A stretch of DNA of 64,000 bases from an uncultured Mycoplasmatota bacterium (GCA_900546275.1 URCH01000003.1:40429-104428); one strand, 5' to 3'. Shown: positions 1 to 9,441, numbered from the stretch's first letter. Made by a program: numbers and translations. The notes: a model not told the origin generated them from the letters alone.

Positions 1-492
1 GAACATAATAAATGAAGCAATAATTGCACTCATAATTCTATATAATAATATCTTATAACCATATATAAGGAATATTTCAATAATTAAAACTATTGCAAAA
101 AATATTAAAACTTCATCTGAAATAATCATGAAATTATAATCACTAATAGTTATTATTAAAATTAATGATATAAATGTTAAGGCAATTAGTAATTCGTAAC
201 TAAACCCAAATATTAAGAAAGCTAACATAAATAAAAGTCCAGACACAGTTTCAAATATTGGATAAAACCATGAAATTTTTTGTTTACATTTACTACATTT
301 TCCTCCTAAAAATAAAAATGAAAATATAGGAACAAGTTCCCATGGCATTAATTTATGATTGCAATTAGTGCAATGAGAACTTGGATATAATAATGATTCT
401 CCCTTTGGTAACCTATAACCTACTACATTATAAAATGAACCTAACACAGTTCCAAAAAGGAAAAAGCAAAAAGCATAATAAATCGTCATCAT
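1..492 (-). CDS. pilD: Prepilin peptidase (A24 family), C-terminus cut by window edge
   Basis: Membrane aspartyl protease that cleaves and N-methylates type IV prepilins. The first 164 codons are visible. The start reads MMTIYYAFCFFLFGTVLGSF, and is followed by two zinc-ribbon cysteine pairs (CTNC near residue 42 and CSKC near 82) and then membrane helices. The segment ISDYNFMIISDEV carries the first catalytic aspartate region; the second (GxGD) would lie beyond the window. The start is the first ATG of an ATGATG pair, with AAGGAG at 498-503, five bases upstream and overlapping the stop of the pilC gene, so the two are co-transcribed. The peptidase probably also processes the two prepilin-like proteins at 32.3 and 36.8 kb. 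Identity is secure from the zinc motif and order; only the end is missing. Confidence 0.93.
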   Translation of the reverse strand, partial: MMTIYYAFCFFLFGTVLGSFYNVVGYRLPKGESLLYPSSHCTNCNHKLMPWELVPIFSFLFLGGKCSKCKQKISWFYPIFETVSGLLFMLAFLIFGFSYELLIALTFISLILIITISDYNFMIISDEVLIFFAIVLIIEIFLIYGYKILLYRIMSAIIASFIMF

Positions 493-501
493 GTCAACTC
501 C

Positions 502-2643
502 TTAAATTTGTTGTATTGTTTCATATAAACTAAACATTGGAATTACTATTGATAAAACAATTACACCAACTATTGCAGTTAAGAAAACAAGTAATATTGG
601 TTCCATTAATGTTTTAATTTTAGTAACCATATCTTTATGTAAGTCTTGATAGTATACAGAGACTTTCTGCATCATTTCTGCTAATTGACCAGTACTTTCA
701 CCAGTCACCAACATCTCATATGCTGGAATTGGGAAAGCCCAATGATCCTTGAATGCCAAAGATATTTTTTCACCCCTAGCAAGATTTGCAACCGTATCAA
801 CTATTATCATCTTATATATTTCATTATTAGTTATTTTATTTAATATATCCATACTATCAGTTATATAAACATTATGAAATAATAAGGATGAAAAAGTTTT
901 TGTAAGCATTGTAACTTCATTATATATTATTACATTTCCAATAACAGGTAAATGCATTAAGAACCATTGCATTATAGTTCTAAATGGAGTTACTTTTTTA
1001 TATAAAACAATTATTAATATAATAAATAAAACAATACCAAGTACAATAAATAATATATTTGCTTTAATAAAATCACTGACTGCTATTACAAATCTAGTAA
1101 ACGCAGGGATCTTAGATGCATCCATTGATTCATACATTTTAACAAATTGTGGTACAACAAATATTAATATAAAAGTAATTACTACTATTGAAATAAAAAA
1201 TACAATAGATGGATACATCATAGCATTAACCATTTGTTTTTTAGTTTGGTTTGCTTCGGTATAATATTCAGCCATATCATCAAGTGACTCAGTTAATTCA
1301 CCAGTTAATTCTGAAGCTTTAACCATATTTACCAATAATTTTGGAAATGTATTTCCTTGTTTTGCCATGGCGCTACTAAAACTTTCACCAGTTGATAAAT
1401 CATATATCATTGTTCTAAATATATTTTTATATTTTTTTTGTTTATATTGTCTAGAAAGTATTTTTAATGCTTCAACTAAAGTAATACCTGCTTTTAAATA
1501 AGTAGATAATTGAGTTAAAAAGAATACTAAGTCTTTTGTTTTAAATTTTGGATTACCAGCTTCTCTATATAAATTCTGAATAAGCCAGTTAGTTTTTATA
1601 CTATATACTTCATAACCTTCACTAAGTAAAAATGAGTGAACTTCTACTTTTGAATATGCAGCAAATCGTTCTTTAACTATTTTCCCTTCAGGATTTTTAG
1701 CTTCATATACATATACTATTTTATTTGCACTTTTTTCAGCGTCTTTTCCATCAAATTCAAGCATTAGAGCTTGTCTATTTATATCTCTTTTGTTTCTTGC
1801 ATTCTTAACAAATGATATATTATAAAATGCATTTTTAATCTTTTTACCAATAAGAGAAGGTATTGTAGGAAGCATTTTAAAGAAAGCAGCAAGTTTTTGA
1901 CTAGAAGTCATTTGATTTCTTTGTTTCTTTAGTTCTTCTTTTGCTTGTCTAACTTTTTCTTTTTCTAATTTTCTTTCTTCTTGTTCTTCAAGTTTTTTTC
2001 TAAGTTTTTCTTCTCTTAATTTTTCTTTTTCTAATTCTTTTGCAGTTTGTTTCTCTAACTTTTCTTTTTTTAATTTTTCTTTTTCTTCTTGTTTTTTTAT
2101 TCTTTGTAAATACTTATCATCATTTTGTTTTAATAATTTTCTTTGTTCACGTAATTCTTCTTTTCTTAATCTTTTTTCTTCTCTAGCTTTTTCTCTTTTA
2201 GCAATTAGTTCATTCTTTTTTTGAATTCTTTCTTGTTGTTTTAAAAGTTTTTCTGCTTGTAATTTTTCTTTTTTCTCTTTTCTTAATAATTTTCTTTGTT
2301 CATATAATTCTTCTTTTTTTAATCTTTTTTCTTCTCTTATTTTTTCTTTTTTAGCAATTAATTCATTTTTTCTTTGAATTCTTTCTTGTTTTCTTAAAGT
2401 TTTTTCGGCATTATCGACATTATCAACATTATGTTTTTTATTTTTTAATAACATTTTATATAAATAAATAAAAGGTGTTGCAATTAAATATAAAACATAT
2501 AAAATTCCTTTTAATGAATACATAATAAATTTAAATATATTATAAAATACAAAAAGTAAACCTAGAAATGGATACTTTATAAATTTTAATATAGTTGACA
2601 AAATATTATTACTTTTATTCGCCATATATTCATGCACTCCCAT
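502..2643 (-). CDS. pilC: Type II secretion/type IV pilus inner-membrane platform protein with long coiled-coil N-terminus
   Basis: Polytopic platform protein of the pilus assembly motor (PilC/GspF/ComGB family). Two T2SSF domains are visible: one at about residues 369-490, starting FFLTQLSTYLKAGITL, and one at about 575-700, each followed by membrane helices. Family members are usually near 350-400 residues; this one has 713. The extra N-terminus has one or two hydrophobic helices (about 20-62) and then a Lys/Glu/Arg-rich coiled coil (about 80-243). The coiled coil holds a near-perfect tandem repeat with a period of 51 residues (84-120 versus 135-171). An alternative start is the ATG at 2625, with GGGAG upstream; both were considered. 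It lies between the PH-like gene and pilD. The charged arm may contact the cytoplasmic ATPase or nucleic acid; that is inference. Confidence 0.9.
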   Translation of the reverse strand: MGVHEYMANKSNNILSTILKFIKYPFLGLLFVFYNIFKFIMYSLKGILYVLYLIATPFIYLYKMLLKNKKHNVDNVDNAEKTLRKQERIQRKNELIAKKEKIREEKRLKKEELYEQRKLLRKEKKEKLQAEKLLKQQERIQKKNELIAKREKAREEKRLRKEELREQRKLLKQNDDKYLQRIKKQEEKEKLKKEKLEKQTAKELEKEKLREEKLRKKLEEQEERKLEKEKVRQAKEELKKQRNQMTSSQKLAAFFKMLPTIPSLIGKKIKNAFYNISFVKNARNKRDINRQALMLEFDGKDAEKSANKIVYVYEAKNPEGKIVKERFAAYSKVEVHSFLLSEGYEVYSIKTNWLIQNLYREAGNPKFKTKDLVFFLTQLSTYLKAGITLVEALKILSRQYKQKKYKNIFRTMIYDLSTGESFSSAMAKQGNTFPKLLVNMVKASELTGELTESLDDMAEYYTEANQTKKQMVNAMMYPSIVFFISIVVITFILIFVVPQFVKMYESMDASKIPAFTRFVIAVSDFIKANILFIVLGIVLFIILIIVLYKKVTPFRTIMQWFLMHLPVIGNVIIYNEVTMLTKTFSSLLFHNVYITDSMDILNKITNNEIYKMIIVDTVANLARGEKISLAFKDHWAFPIPAYEMLVTGESTGQLAEMMQKVSVYYQDLHKDMVTKIKTLMEPILLVFLTAIVGVIVLSIVIPMFSLYETIQQI

Positions 2644-2754
2644 TTCTACTCTAACATTATTATTATAGCATAAAAATATATTTTGTAAAATATTTTTGTA
2701 AATAACTTAAAAAAAATAATAAATATTTAATTTATTAGTATTTATTACTTATAA

Positions 2755-3161
2755 TTAATCTTTTTTTCTTTTTTTATTCATTATATAACTAAATAGTTTT
2801 CTAAGTTCTGTTTTTGTTTGTGCATCCATTTTTATAAAGTTTAAACGTATTTGATATCCACTATCAAACGATAATAATATAGCACCTGATGTTGCTTTAA
2901 AAAGAACTGCACCGGTTGAAATTGAATCATAAGGTATTATATGTATTTTTTGCTTTTACTTATTGGATTACAATCAAAAAGTACCATTCTGTCATTAGTA
3001 AAAACTCCCCTATCACTTAATGTTTTATATGCCTTATATATTATTTCTCCTTCATCAACATAATCCGTTACATATTTAGGTAAACTAGTTTTATCTATTT
3101 CTTTACTAAAATTAAAGTATTTTGTTAATTCTTTATATTTAACATATGCCATTTTCTTCAC
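2755..3161 (-). pseudogene. Small bacterial PH-domain-like protein, split by a one-base frameshift
   Basis: The first reading frame (3161 to 2937) gives 74 residues, starting MKKMAYVKYKELTKYFNFSK and stopping after SKSKKYI. The next frame then continues directly as IHIIPYDSISTGAVLFKA down to a lysine-rich end and TAA at 2755-2757, giving about 135 residues in all. The combined protein resembles short bacterial PH domains (a VFTNDRMVLFD strand, then IPYDSIST and a C-terminal helix). The shift falls in a run of six A (2946-2951 on the plus strand as T). One base has been lost, or ribosomes slip back by one there. The gene is the first downstream of the cyclic-di-GMP riboswitch and precedes pilC, so it may work with pili. 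The family assignment is moderate. Confidence 0.7.
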
Positions 3162-3182
3162 ATCCTATTATAGGTATAACAT

Positions 3183-3212
3183 AAAAAAGCATTTATACAA
3201 TAGTATAAATGC
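3183..3212 (-). terminator. Intrinsic terminator forming the riboswitch expression platform
   Basis: A perfect 10-bp stem (GCATTTATAC / GTATAAATGC, loop TATT) spans 3189-3212, followed on the minus strand by six T at 3183-3188. It starts inside the last two bases of the aptamer (3211-3212) and lies about 20 bases before the PH-like gene. This is a typical arrangement for ligand-controlled termination. Confidence 0.85.
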
Positions 3213-3291
3213 AACTGACTACCATAGTACAACATATTGTACTTTAGGTTCTAGAGTTTTGCGTTATTACCTTTCAATAACTTTGCCTGTG
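3211..3291 (-). ncRNA. Cyclic-di-GMP-I (GEMM) riboswitch aptamer
   Basis: Read on the minus strand, the RNA has the ordered class I cyclic-di-GMP (GEMM) signatures. They are CACAGGCAAAG, a stem with GAAAG in its loop (GTTATT/AATAAC), ACGCAAA, then AACCTAAAG, a hairpin GTACAA-TATG-TTGTAC, and finally GGTAGTCAGTTGC. These match the conserved core of GEMM (GCAAA, GAAA tetraloop, CGCAAA, CCUAA, GGUAG). A promoter precedes it and a terminator follows it. The downstream genes are the PH-like gene, pilC and pilD, so second-messenger control of pili is suggested. The aptamer was identified by eye; the direction of control (on or off) cannot be read off. Confidence 0.88.
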
Positions 3292-3294
3292 ATA

Positions 3295-3323
3295 ATTTTA
3301 TAAGATTTTAATTTAAATGTCAA
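3295..3323 (-). promoter_or_regulatory. Promoter of the riboswitch transcript
   Basis: TTGACA (3318-3323) and TAAAAT (3295-3300) are separated by 17 bases on the minus strand. The -35 box follows directly after the TGA stop of the signal peptidase gene, so the riboswitch unit starts its own transcript just before CACAGG. Confidence 0.75.
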
Positions 3324-3844
3324 TCATTTAACAATTTTTAATTTATTTAGTGGCCATAATCTTATCCATGCTTTACCAATTATATCTTCTTTTTTTATAA
3401 GTCCAAAATTTCTTCCATCCATAGAATTGTTTCTATTGTCTCCTAACACTAGATAATATCCTTCTGGAATAACATCATATCCAAGTTCTTTTATATCAAA
3501 ATCATCTGTTGTTGTATCTATAAATTCTTCTTTTACAGGATTCCCATTTACATACATTACATTATTATTATATGCAATATGTTCATTTGGAAGTCCTACA
3601 ATTCTCTTAATTAATAATTTTTCGTCATACTTAAGAACACTACTTCATTTCTTTTAATTTCTCTAAATTTATATACTATTTTATTAACTATTAAAACATC
3701 CCCCTCTTTTAAAGTAGGGCTCATAGAGGGTCCAATAACTTGTTGAAATGATACAATGTATATAACTATTATGAGTATAATTAAAATCATTATAATATAT
3801 TTCAATGAATCTTTTAAAAATTCTTTAATATCACGAAAATCCAT
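3324..3844 (-). pseudogene. Signal peptidase I, one-base frameshift between catalytic residues
   Basis: Type I signal peptidase removes signal peptides at the outer face of the membrane. The first frame has an N-terminal membrane helix and the catalytic serine motif GPSMSPT, then stops early after FLSMTKNY. The correct continuation (KYDEKLLIKRIVGLPNE, with the catalytic lysine) lies in another frame. The last part (YLVLGDNRNNSMDGRNFG, the conserved box E region) is open from 3557 down. Restoring one base at the CTTAAG around 3630-3635 gives one protein of about 173 residues. The ATG at 3844 is preferred over the GTG at 3853 because TAGGTGAT precedes it. As written, neither fragment holds both catalytic residues. 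This could be a true pseudogene or an assembly error. Confidence 0.85.
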
Positions 3845-3962
3845 GACGATCACCTATAGTTAGGTATAGCATAACTTTTAAATATTTAAAAGTTAAAACT
3901 ACCAAAATATATTTTGTAAAATTTTAAGCTATAGCTCATATAATATTTTAGAGGTGTTATAA

Positions 3963-4322
3963 ATGAACTACTATTTTCCATATGGAATAACAGGCTATCC
4001 ATATTTTAGTGTACCACGTACAAGTACAGGATTATTTAGTAGGATATTTAGAAATGGTATAAACTGGAGTGGTATTTTAAATGGTACTCAACGAACATTA
4101 AATATTATTAATCAAACAATTCCTACTATAAAACAAATAACTCCTGTTGTAAGAAATGCGAAAACAATGTTTAAAGTTATGAATGAGTTTAAAAAAACAG
4201 ATACTGTAAATAGTAATACAGTATCTACTAATAATGAAAGTACAAATAGTAACAATATAGAAAATATAAATACAGTAAATACAAATAATGTAGATAATGG
4301 TGGGCCTACATTCTTTGCTTAA
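3963..4322 (+). CDS. YqfQ/VrrA-like protein
   Basis: A 119-residue protein with an aromatic N-terminus (MNYYFPYGITGYPYFS), a central predicted helix (TIKQITPVVRNAKTMFKVMNEF) and a low-complexity Asn/Thr/Ser tail. The core resembles the YqfQ (VrrA) family of Bacillus, proteins of unclear function linked to the spore or cell surface. The position supports this: in B. subtilis yqfQ lies close to sigA, dnaG and trmK, which are the next genes here. Transcribed alone on the plus strand with RBS AGAGGTG. The repeat-rich tail is likely disordered. The assignment rests on the core and on gene order. Confidence 0.6.
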   Translation: MNYYFPYGITGYPYFSVPRTSTGLFSRIFRNGINWSGILNGTQRTLNIINQTIPTIKQITPVVRNAKTMFKVMNEFKKTDTVNSNTVSTNNESTNSNNIENINTVNTNNVDNGGPTFFA

Positions 4323-4350
4323 AAAAACTATTTTTTATAGTTCTTTTTTT
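4321..4350. terminator. Bidirectional terminator
   Basis: Stem AACTAT/ATAGTT (4326-4331 and 4337-4342), flanked by runs of A and T, lies between the converging yqfQ-like gene and trmK and overlaps the trmK stop. Confidence 0.7.
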
Positions 4351-4958
4351 ATTATATTTAATATTTGAAGCTGTCTTTGTAATTTGTTTTCATCGTATTT
4401 AGTAATATTTTTTTCGATATTATTTTTTAACTCATTTAAATATTTAACATAAGTTTCATTTTTTTTAAGACTTAATATTGGACCTAACAACAACTCTTTT
4501 TCAGTATATTTTTTTAAACCTTTTTTAAATTTAATTATAATATAGTATTTATCTTCAAATATAATTTCTTCATCTATTATAAAGTAACCTAACTTGCATA
4601 CATTTTTTCTAAGTTCATATATATTTTTATTAGATTGACAAATTAAATTATCAATATTTTTTTTATTTATTATCTTAATTATATTTTTTGTACCCATACC
4701 ACTTATTATAACTGTACTATCAGGTAAAATATTAATATTTTCAAGTCCATTATTTAAAATAACTTTTACATTTGAATTATTTTTTTCAATGTTTTTTTTA
4801 GCTTTTAATACACATTCTTCACTTACATCTATTGCAATACAGTTTTTATTAAAATTATTTGATAAATATATATCTAATAATGCATGATCACATCCTACAT
4901 CATATACATTTTTTGTATCTACTAAGTTTGCAATTGTTTTTAATCTTTTAGATAACAT
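4335..4958 (-). CDS. trmK: tRNA (adenine(22)-N(1))-methyltransferase
   Basis: SAM-dependent enzyme that methylates A22 of tRNA. At 207 residues it is close to the usual family length. The SAM-binding motif YDVGCDHALLDIYL is near residue 20, followed by an acidic loop (AIDVSEE) and the motif VIISGMGTKNI; the C-terminus is Lys/Glu-rich and probably helical. The start ATG overlaps the TAA of sigA (TAATG), so translation is coupled. It is the third gene of dnaG-sigA-trmK, the order known from Bacillus. Confident. Confidence 0.93.
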   Translation of the reverse strand: MLSKRLKTIANLVDTKNVYDVGCDHALLDIYLSNNFNKNCIAIDVSEECVLKAKKNIEKNNSNVKVILNNGLENINILPDSTVIISGMGTKNIIKIINKKNIDNLICQSNKNIYELRKNVCKLGYFIIDEEIIFEDKYYIIIKFKKGLKKYTEKELLLGPILSLKKNETYVKYLNELKNNIEKNITKYDENKLQRQLQILNIIKKEL

Positions 4959-6049
4959 TAGTCACCCATATAATCTTTTAGTTTTCTAGATCTTGATGGA
5001 TGTCTAAGTTTTCTTAATGCTTTAGCCTCAATTTGTCTTATACGTTCTCTTGTTACACCAAACATTTGACCAACTTCTTCAAGAGTTCTTGATTTTCCAT
5101 CTTCAAGTCCAAATCTTAATCTTATTACTTTTTCTTCTCTTTCAGTAAGGGTTAATAAAACATCAGCTATTTCATCTTTTAACATTTCATTTGTTGCATA
5201 TTCTTCTGGACTCATATTTCTTTCATCTTTTATGAAATCACCTAAATGTGAATCATCTTCTTCGCCTATTGGTGTTTCTAAGCTTACAGGTTCTTGACTA
5301 ATTTTATATATTTCACGTATTTTATCTATTGAAACATTCATTTTTTTAGCTAATTCTTGTTCAGTTGGTTCACGATTAAGTTCCAAAGTTAATTGTCTTT
5401 GAATACGAGCAAGTTTATTAATAGTTTCTACCATGTGAACTGGAACTCTTATTGTTCTTGCTTGATCTGCTATTGCTCTTGTTATAGCTTGTCTTATCCA
5501 CCAAGTAGCATATGTAGAAAATTTATATCCTTTTGTAACATCAAATTTGTCTACTGCTTTCATTAATCCTATATTACCTTCTTGAATTAAATCAAGAAAT
5601 AACATTCCACGTCCAACATATCTTTTAGCTATACTAACAACTAAACGTAAATTTGCTTCTGCAAGAATTGTTTTAGCTTGTTCGTCACCTTCAAGTATTC
5701 TATCAGCTAAATCTAATTCTTCTTGCATTGTTAAAAGTTTTATTTGACCTATTTCTTTTAAATACATTCTAACTGGGTCATTAATTGTTAAATCTTTTGT
5801 CAAAACTTCATCATCTAATAATAATTTGTCTCCATCATCTTCATTTGTTCCATCTTCGTTTGCATCTTCTGATACTATAGCTATATTATTTTCATTAAAG
5901 ACGTTATATAAATCATCTAAGCTATCAGCATCTAAATCAAGACCTTTTAAACTAGAAGCTAATTCTTCATAAGTTAAAAAACCTTTTTCTTTACCTTTTT
6001 TTACTAATTCTTGTTTTCTTTCTTCATAACCTTTTATTTCATTTATCAT
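4958..6049 (-). CDS. sigA: Primary sigma factor RNA polymerase sigma-70/SigA
   Basis: Housekeeping sigma factor that directs RNA polymerase to the TTGACA/TATAAT promoters seen throughout this window. 363 residues, as in Firmicutes. Region 1.2 is [16 protein letters not shown] (about 91-106). Region 2 includes [20 protein letters not shown] and the core recognition and melting segments up to [10 protein letters not shown]. Region 4 has the helix-turn-helix [20 protein letters not shown] near the end. The N-terminal part before region 1.2 is acidic. It lies 11 bases after dnaG in the same operon, a conserved macromolecular synthesis arrangement. Confidence 0.98.
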   Translation of the reverse strand: MINEIKGYEERKQELVKKGKEKGFLTYEELASSLKGLDLDADSLDDLYNVFNENNIAIVSEDANEDGTNEDDGDKLLLDDEVLTKDLTINDPVRMYLKEIGQIKLLTMQEELDLADRILEGDEQAKTILAEANLRLVVSIAKRYVGRGMLFLDLIQEGNIGLMKAVDKFDVTKGYKFSTYATWWIRQAITRAIADQARTIRVPVHMVETINKLARIQRQLTLELNREPTEQELAKKMNVSIDKIREIYKISQEPVSLETPIGEEDDSHLGDFIKDERNMSPEEYATNEMLKDEIADVLLTLTEREEKVIRLRFGLEDGKSRTLEEVGQMFGVTRERIRQIEAKALRKLRHPSRSRKLKDYMGD

Positions 6050-6060
6050 AATATTTCTCC

Positions 6061-7800
6061 TTAATCTTGTTTTTTTAAATCTATAATTCTTTGTAATAAT
6101 TTTGCTTTTTCTATAGGTGATAATTCATTATGTATTTTTTCACCTAAATTATTGCATTCTTTTTTTAAATTGAATTCATTAATTACATTTATGTAATCAT
6201 CTATTTCATCTTGCGTAAATTCATCTTTCAAGCCTAAACTATTAATTTCACCTAACACATTAAGCAATTTTTCATTTTCACTTGACAAATGTGTAATAAA
6301 ATCAGCTTCATTTATTCCATCAATTGAACTATTTCTTTTATAATAATAACTAATTTCATAAGCAAGTTTTCTATATTTTTCTGTTGGTATATAAGTAACC
6401 TTTCTATCGTATGCTTTAATTACACTAGGACTTTTTAACATATAATATATTAAGTACATTTGTGCTTTTTCGTATTTAGTGTATTTTTTCCTTTCTTTTT
6501 TTTCTACATTTTGTATGTTTTTTTCAACTGGTTTTATTTTACTTTTTAATAAATCTATATCTATACCTGATTCATTACTTATTTTTTGTAGTGTTAATTC
6601 TTTTAATATATCATCATCAATTTTATTTAACTCCTCAATAACACTATTAATATAATTAGCTTTTTCTATATTGTTATTAAAGTTTTTGCCTTTTTTTAAG
6701 TACATTAATTTAAAGTCCATTACATTAATTGGATTATTTAATTTATATTCAAATCTTTCTTTTCCATATTTTTTTATATAATCGTCTGGATCTAAATCTT
6801 CTTCCAATCTAATTATTTTAGGAATTATTCCCATACTATTTAATTCAGTTGAACATGAAAATGTAGCTTTTGCTCCTGCATCATCACCGTCAAAACATAA
6901 AATTATATTTTTTGCCATTCTTTTTATCAAATTAGCTTGAGTTTTTGTAACAGAAGTTCCCATAGTAGCAACTACATTTTTAATTCCAACAGAATACAAT
7001 CTAATAACATCCATGAACCCTTCAACTATTATTATTTGATCTTTTTTTCTAGCTTCATCTTTTGCTCTGTGATAATTATATAAAAGTTCCCCTTTTTTAA
7101 ATATTTCTGTTTCCATTGTATTTATATATTTGGAATCTTTTTCACCATTATATATTCTACCACTATATCCAACTATATTACCTTTAGTATCATAAAGGGG
7201 AAACATTATCCTGTTATAATAGATATCTGTATATCCTCTATCTCTTTTTACAACTAACCCGCTTTTAATCATGTTTTCTTTACTGTATTTTTTATTTGTA
7301 AGTAATCTTACCAACATAGTATCATCTTTTAAGGCTAGTCCAATTTGAAATTCTTTTATTATTTCATCATCTATTTTTCTTGAATGTAGATATTCTTTAG
7401 CTTTTTTACCTTCAACTGTATTTATATTATTTTGATAAAATTTTGTGCTTATATCATATATATCATATAATTCTTGGTTAGGTACTATTTTATTTTGTAT
7501 TTTTCCAATGTTAACGCTTATACCAGCATAATCTGCAACTGTCTTTAATGCTTCTCTAAATGATATATTTTGATAATCTTGAATAAATTTAAATACATTT
7601 CCTGTTGCTCCACAAGTAAAGCATGTATAAATCTGTTTTTCCTTAGAAACACTCATACTTGGAGAATGGTCATCGTGAAATGGACATACACCAAAGTAAT
7701 TTTTACCTTTTTGTGTTAATGGAATATATTTAGATATTATATCTACAATATCTACACTACTTCTAATATTACTTATTTCCTCGTTTGTTAAAATGTCCAT
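6061..7800 (-). CDS. dnaG: DNA primase
   Basis: Synthesises RNA primers at the replication fork. The CHC2-type zinc ribbon has C39, H42, C60 and C63 (CPFHDD...CFTCGATGN), numbered from the chosen start. The primase core follows, with the Toprim motif [12 protein letters not shown] and [10 protein letters not shown], and then a C-terminal helicase-interaction region. The ATG at 7800 (MDILTNEEI) is chosen over an upstream in-frame ATG at 7830 because AGGGTGTGG lies just before it and family alignments begin there. About 579 residues. First gene of dnaG-sigA-trmK. Confidence 0.96.
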   Translation of the reverse strand: MDILTNEEISNIRSSVDIVDIISKYIPLTQKGKNYFGVCPFHDDHSPSMSVSKEKQIYTCFTCGATGNVFKFIQDYQNISFREALKTVADYAGISVNIGKIQNKIVPNQELYDIYDISTKFYQNNINTVEGKKAKEYLHSRKIDDEIIKEFQIGLALKDDTMLVRLLTNKKYSKENMIKSGLVVKRDRGYTDIYYNRIMFPLYDTKGNIVGYSGRIYNGEKDSKYINTMETEIFKKGELLYNYHRAKDEARKKDQIIIVEGFMDVIRLYSVGIKNVVATMGTSVTKTQANLIKRMAKNIILCFDGDDAGAKATFSCSTELNSMGIIPKIIRLEEDLDPDDYIKKYGKERFEYKLNNPINVMDFKLMYLKKGKNFNNNIEKANYINSVIEELNKIDDDILKELTLQKISNESGIDIDLLKSKIKPVEKNIQNVEKKERKKYTKYEKAQMYLIYYMLKSPSVIKAYDRKVTYIPTEKYRKLAYEISYYYKRNSSIDGINEADFITHLSSENEKLLNVLGEINSLGLKDEFTQDEIDDYINVINEFNLKKECNNLGEKIHNELSPIEKAKLLQRIIDLKKQD

Positions 7801-7902
7801 ATACCACACCCTAATAATAATATACGACAAAAATTTCCAATTTCCTTTTTTTTATTCATTTTTTTTAATATTTTAACCATATTATTTAATAGAGGTGATT
7901 TT

Positions 7903-8445
7903 TTGAGTTTAAAAAAAATAAAAATAATATCAATTTTTGGTATTTTTGCTTTAAATTTTATTAGTCATTTTTTATATGAATGGATGCCAAATACCTTATT
8001 TTCAATATTTTTTCCTGTAAATGAAAGTATATTCGAACATATGAAAATGATTTCTACTTCAATTCTTATATATAGTATTATAGAATATATAATTTTAAAG
8101 AAAACAAAAACTAATTATAACAATTATTTATTTAGTATATTTATATCTTGTATAGGAAATATTATTATTTTTCTAATTATGTATTTACCTATATATTATA
8201 AAATTGGAGAAAAACTTATATTAACTATAATATTGTTATTTATATCAATTGTTATTACAGAATTTATTTCATATAAAATTCTATGTACTAAAAAAAACTA
8301 TACTTGGTTAAATATAGCTTCTTTGTTAATGATTATTATTTTATATATAATTTTTGGATATTTAACATATAATCCAATAATTTGTCCGTTATTTTTTGAT
8401 CCATTAAATGAAAAATATGGAATAAATAACTACTTAATTACATAA
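7903..8445 (+). CDS. DUF6512-like membrane protein
   Basis: A 180-residue integral membrane protein with five or six hydrophobic helices. The loop between the first two has WMPNTLFSIFFPVNESIFEH, and the end has PLFFDPLNEKYGI; both are typical of a family of unknown function (DUF6512) in Firmicutes. The start is TTG at 7903, with AGAGGTGAT eight bases before it. It is transcribed away from dnaG and converges with the phosphodiester glycosidase gene with no gap. No catalytic motif is evident beyond conserved His/Glu in the first loop. Function unknown. Confidence 0.65.
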   Translation: MSLKKIKIISIFGIFALNFISHFLYEWMPNTLFSIFFPVNESIFEHMKMISTSILIYSIIEYIILKKTKTNYNNYLFSIFISCIGNIIIFLIMYLPIYYKIGEKLILTIILLFISIVITEFISYKILCTKKNYTWLNIASLLMIIILYIIFGYLTYNPIICPLFFDPLNEKYGINNYLIT

Positions 8446-9441
8446 TTATTTTACTATCCAAGCGGTAGGTAAATAACGCAATGTTGAAACATTATTAATA
8501 ATTTTACCATTTTCATATAAAATAGAAGATCCACCACCATCTAGGTTTGCAGCATTATAAGCATTGTAACGTGTAAATATATTTATTAGTTCTTGCATAT
8601 CAACACCAACACTTGAACTACTTCTACCATCAACTACTAAAAGTAGAACGATACCATCTTTTCTTTGCGCAATTGCAGTTCTTGGTGCGATACCCCAACC
8701 GCCATTACCTTTTACTTCTGCTGGTTTTCCATTTACAATTAAATATGGCCCAAACTCTACTGCATCACGTATACCTTTACTTATTGCTTCTTCAGGTGTA
8801 CCACTATAAAGCATCAAAATGTTATCATTAGTAAATCCTATAAAGTTTCCCTTAGAGCCAGTTGTCCAAATAGCTTTACCATCTTTTATTACATTACCAC
8901 AAGGTATACTTCCTTTTCCTACACTTCTACCATCCGAAAAACCATTAGCATTTATTCCCAAAATAGCGTCATTATTTTTAATTATTTGATCTATTGGTTC
9001 TCCACCCCTACCAAAACGCCTGGCAGGAGCTAAAGATATTCTAGAAGGATCATATATTACTGCCATGTAGCCTTTATAATTACTTCCAGATACTTCTATT
9101 ATTTTATATAAATCGTTACCTTCATCTTTTTTTAATATTTGTTCTTCATATATTGAATCATAAGTATCGCTTTCTTTTATATTTCCAACTTCAATTACAC
9201 TAGCATCAGTAGATTCCCCACTAACCTTAACATAATTTCCTGAAGTTATTTTATTAATAGTTTTATCATTAAAAAATGTTCTAGCTAAATACTTATGTGA
9301 TTTAGTTGTCATAGCTGATGTTACCCATAAATCTCTAAAATATGAAAAAGGGCCATACATTAAGAATAAACATACTATAGCGAAAAAATCTAAAACAATT
9401 AATAATATAGTTGTTTTTTTTATCTTTTTTTTAGTTGTCAT
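8446..9441 (-). CDS. Membrane-anchored phosphodiester glycosidase family protein (NAGPA domain)
   Basis: 331 residues with a Lys-rich start and an N-terminal membrane helix (about 10-30), so the catalytic part faces outside. The C-terminal two thirds form the NAGPA (exopolysaccharide-type phosphodiester glycosidase) domain, with AILGINANGFSDG, GFTNDNILMLYSG, VEFGPYLIVNGK, APRTAIAQ, VVDGRSSSSVGVDMQEL and AANLDGGGSSIL. These match the conserved Asn, Arg and DGGGSS signatures. Relatives remove N-acetylglucosamine from phosphodiester-linked glycans; the substrate here is unknown but is probably a cell-wall polymer. It follows the DUF6273-like gene by four bases, so the two are probably one operon. 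Confidence 0.88.
   Translation of the reverse strand: MTTKKKIKKTTILLIVLDFFAIVCLFLMYGPFSYFRDLWVTSAMTTKSHKYLARTFFNDKTINKITSGNYVKVSGESTDASVIEVGNIKESDTYDSIYEEQILKKDEGNDLYKIIEVSGSNYKGYMAVIYDPSRISLAPARRFGRGGEPIDQIIKNNDAILGINANGFSDGRSVGKGSIPCGNVIKDGKAIWTTGSKGNFIGFTNDNILMLYSGTPEEAISKGIRDAVEFGPYLIVNGKPAEVKGNGGWGIAPRTAIAQRKDGIVLLLVVDGRSSSSVGVDMQELINIFTRYNAYNAANLDGGGSSILYENGKIINNVSTLRYLPTAWIVK

Noticed and set aside
3324..3326. Use of UGA for tryptophan (mycoplasma code)
   Set aside because: UGA ends the signal peptidase frame and relA in sensible places (ATGA overlap with dtd), and tryptophan is UGG throughout.
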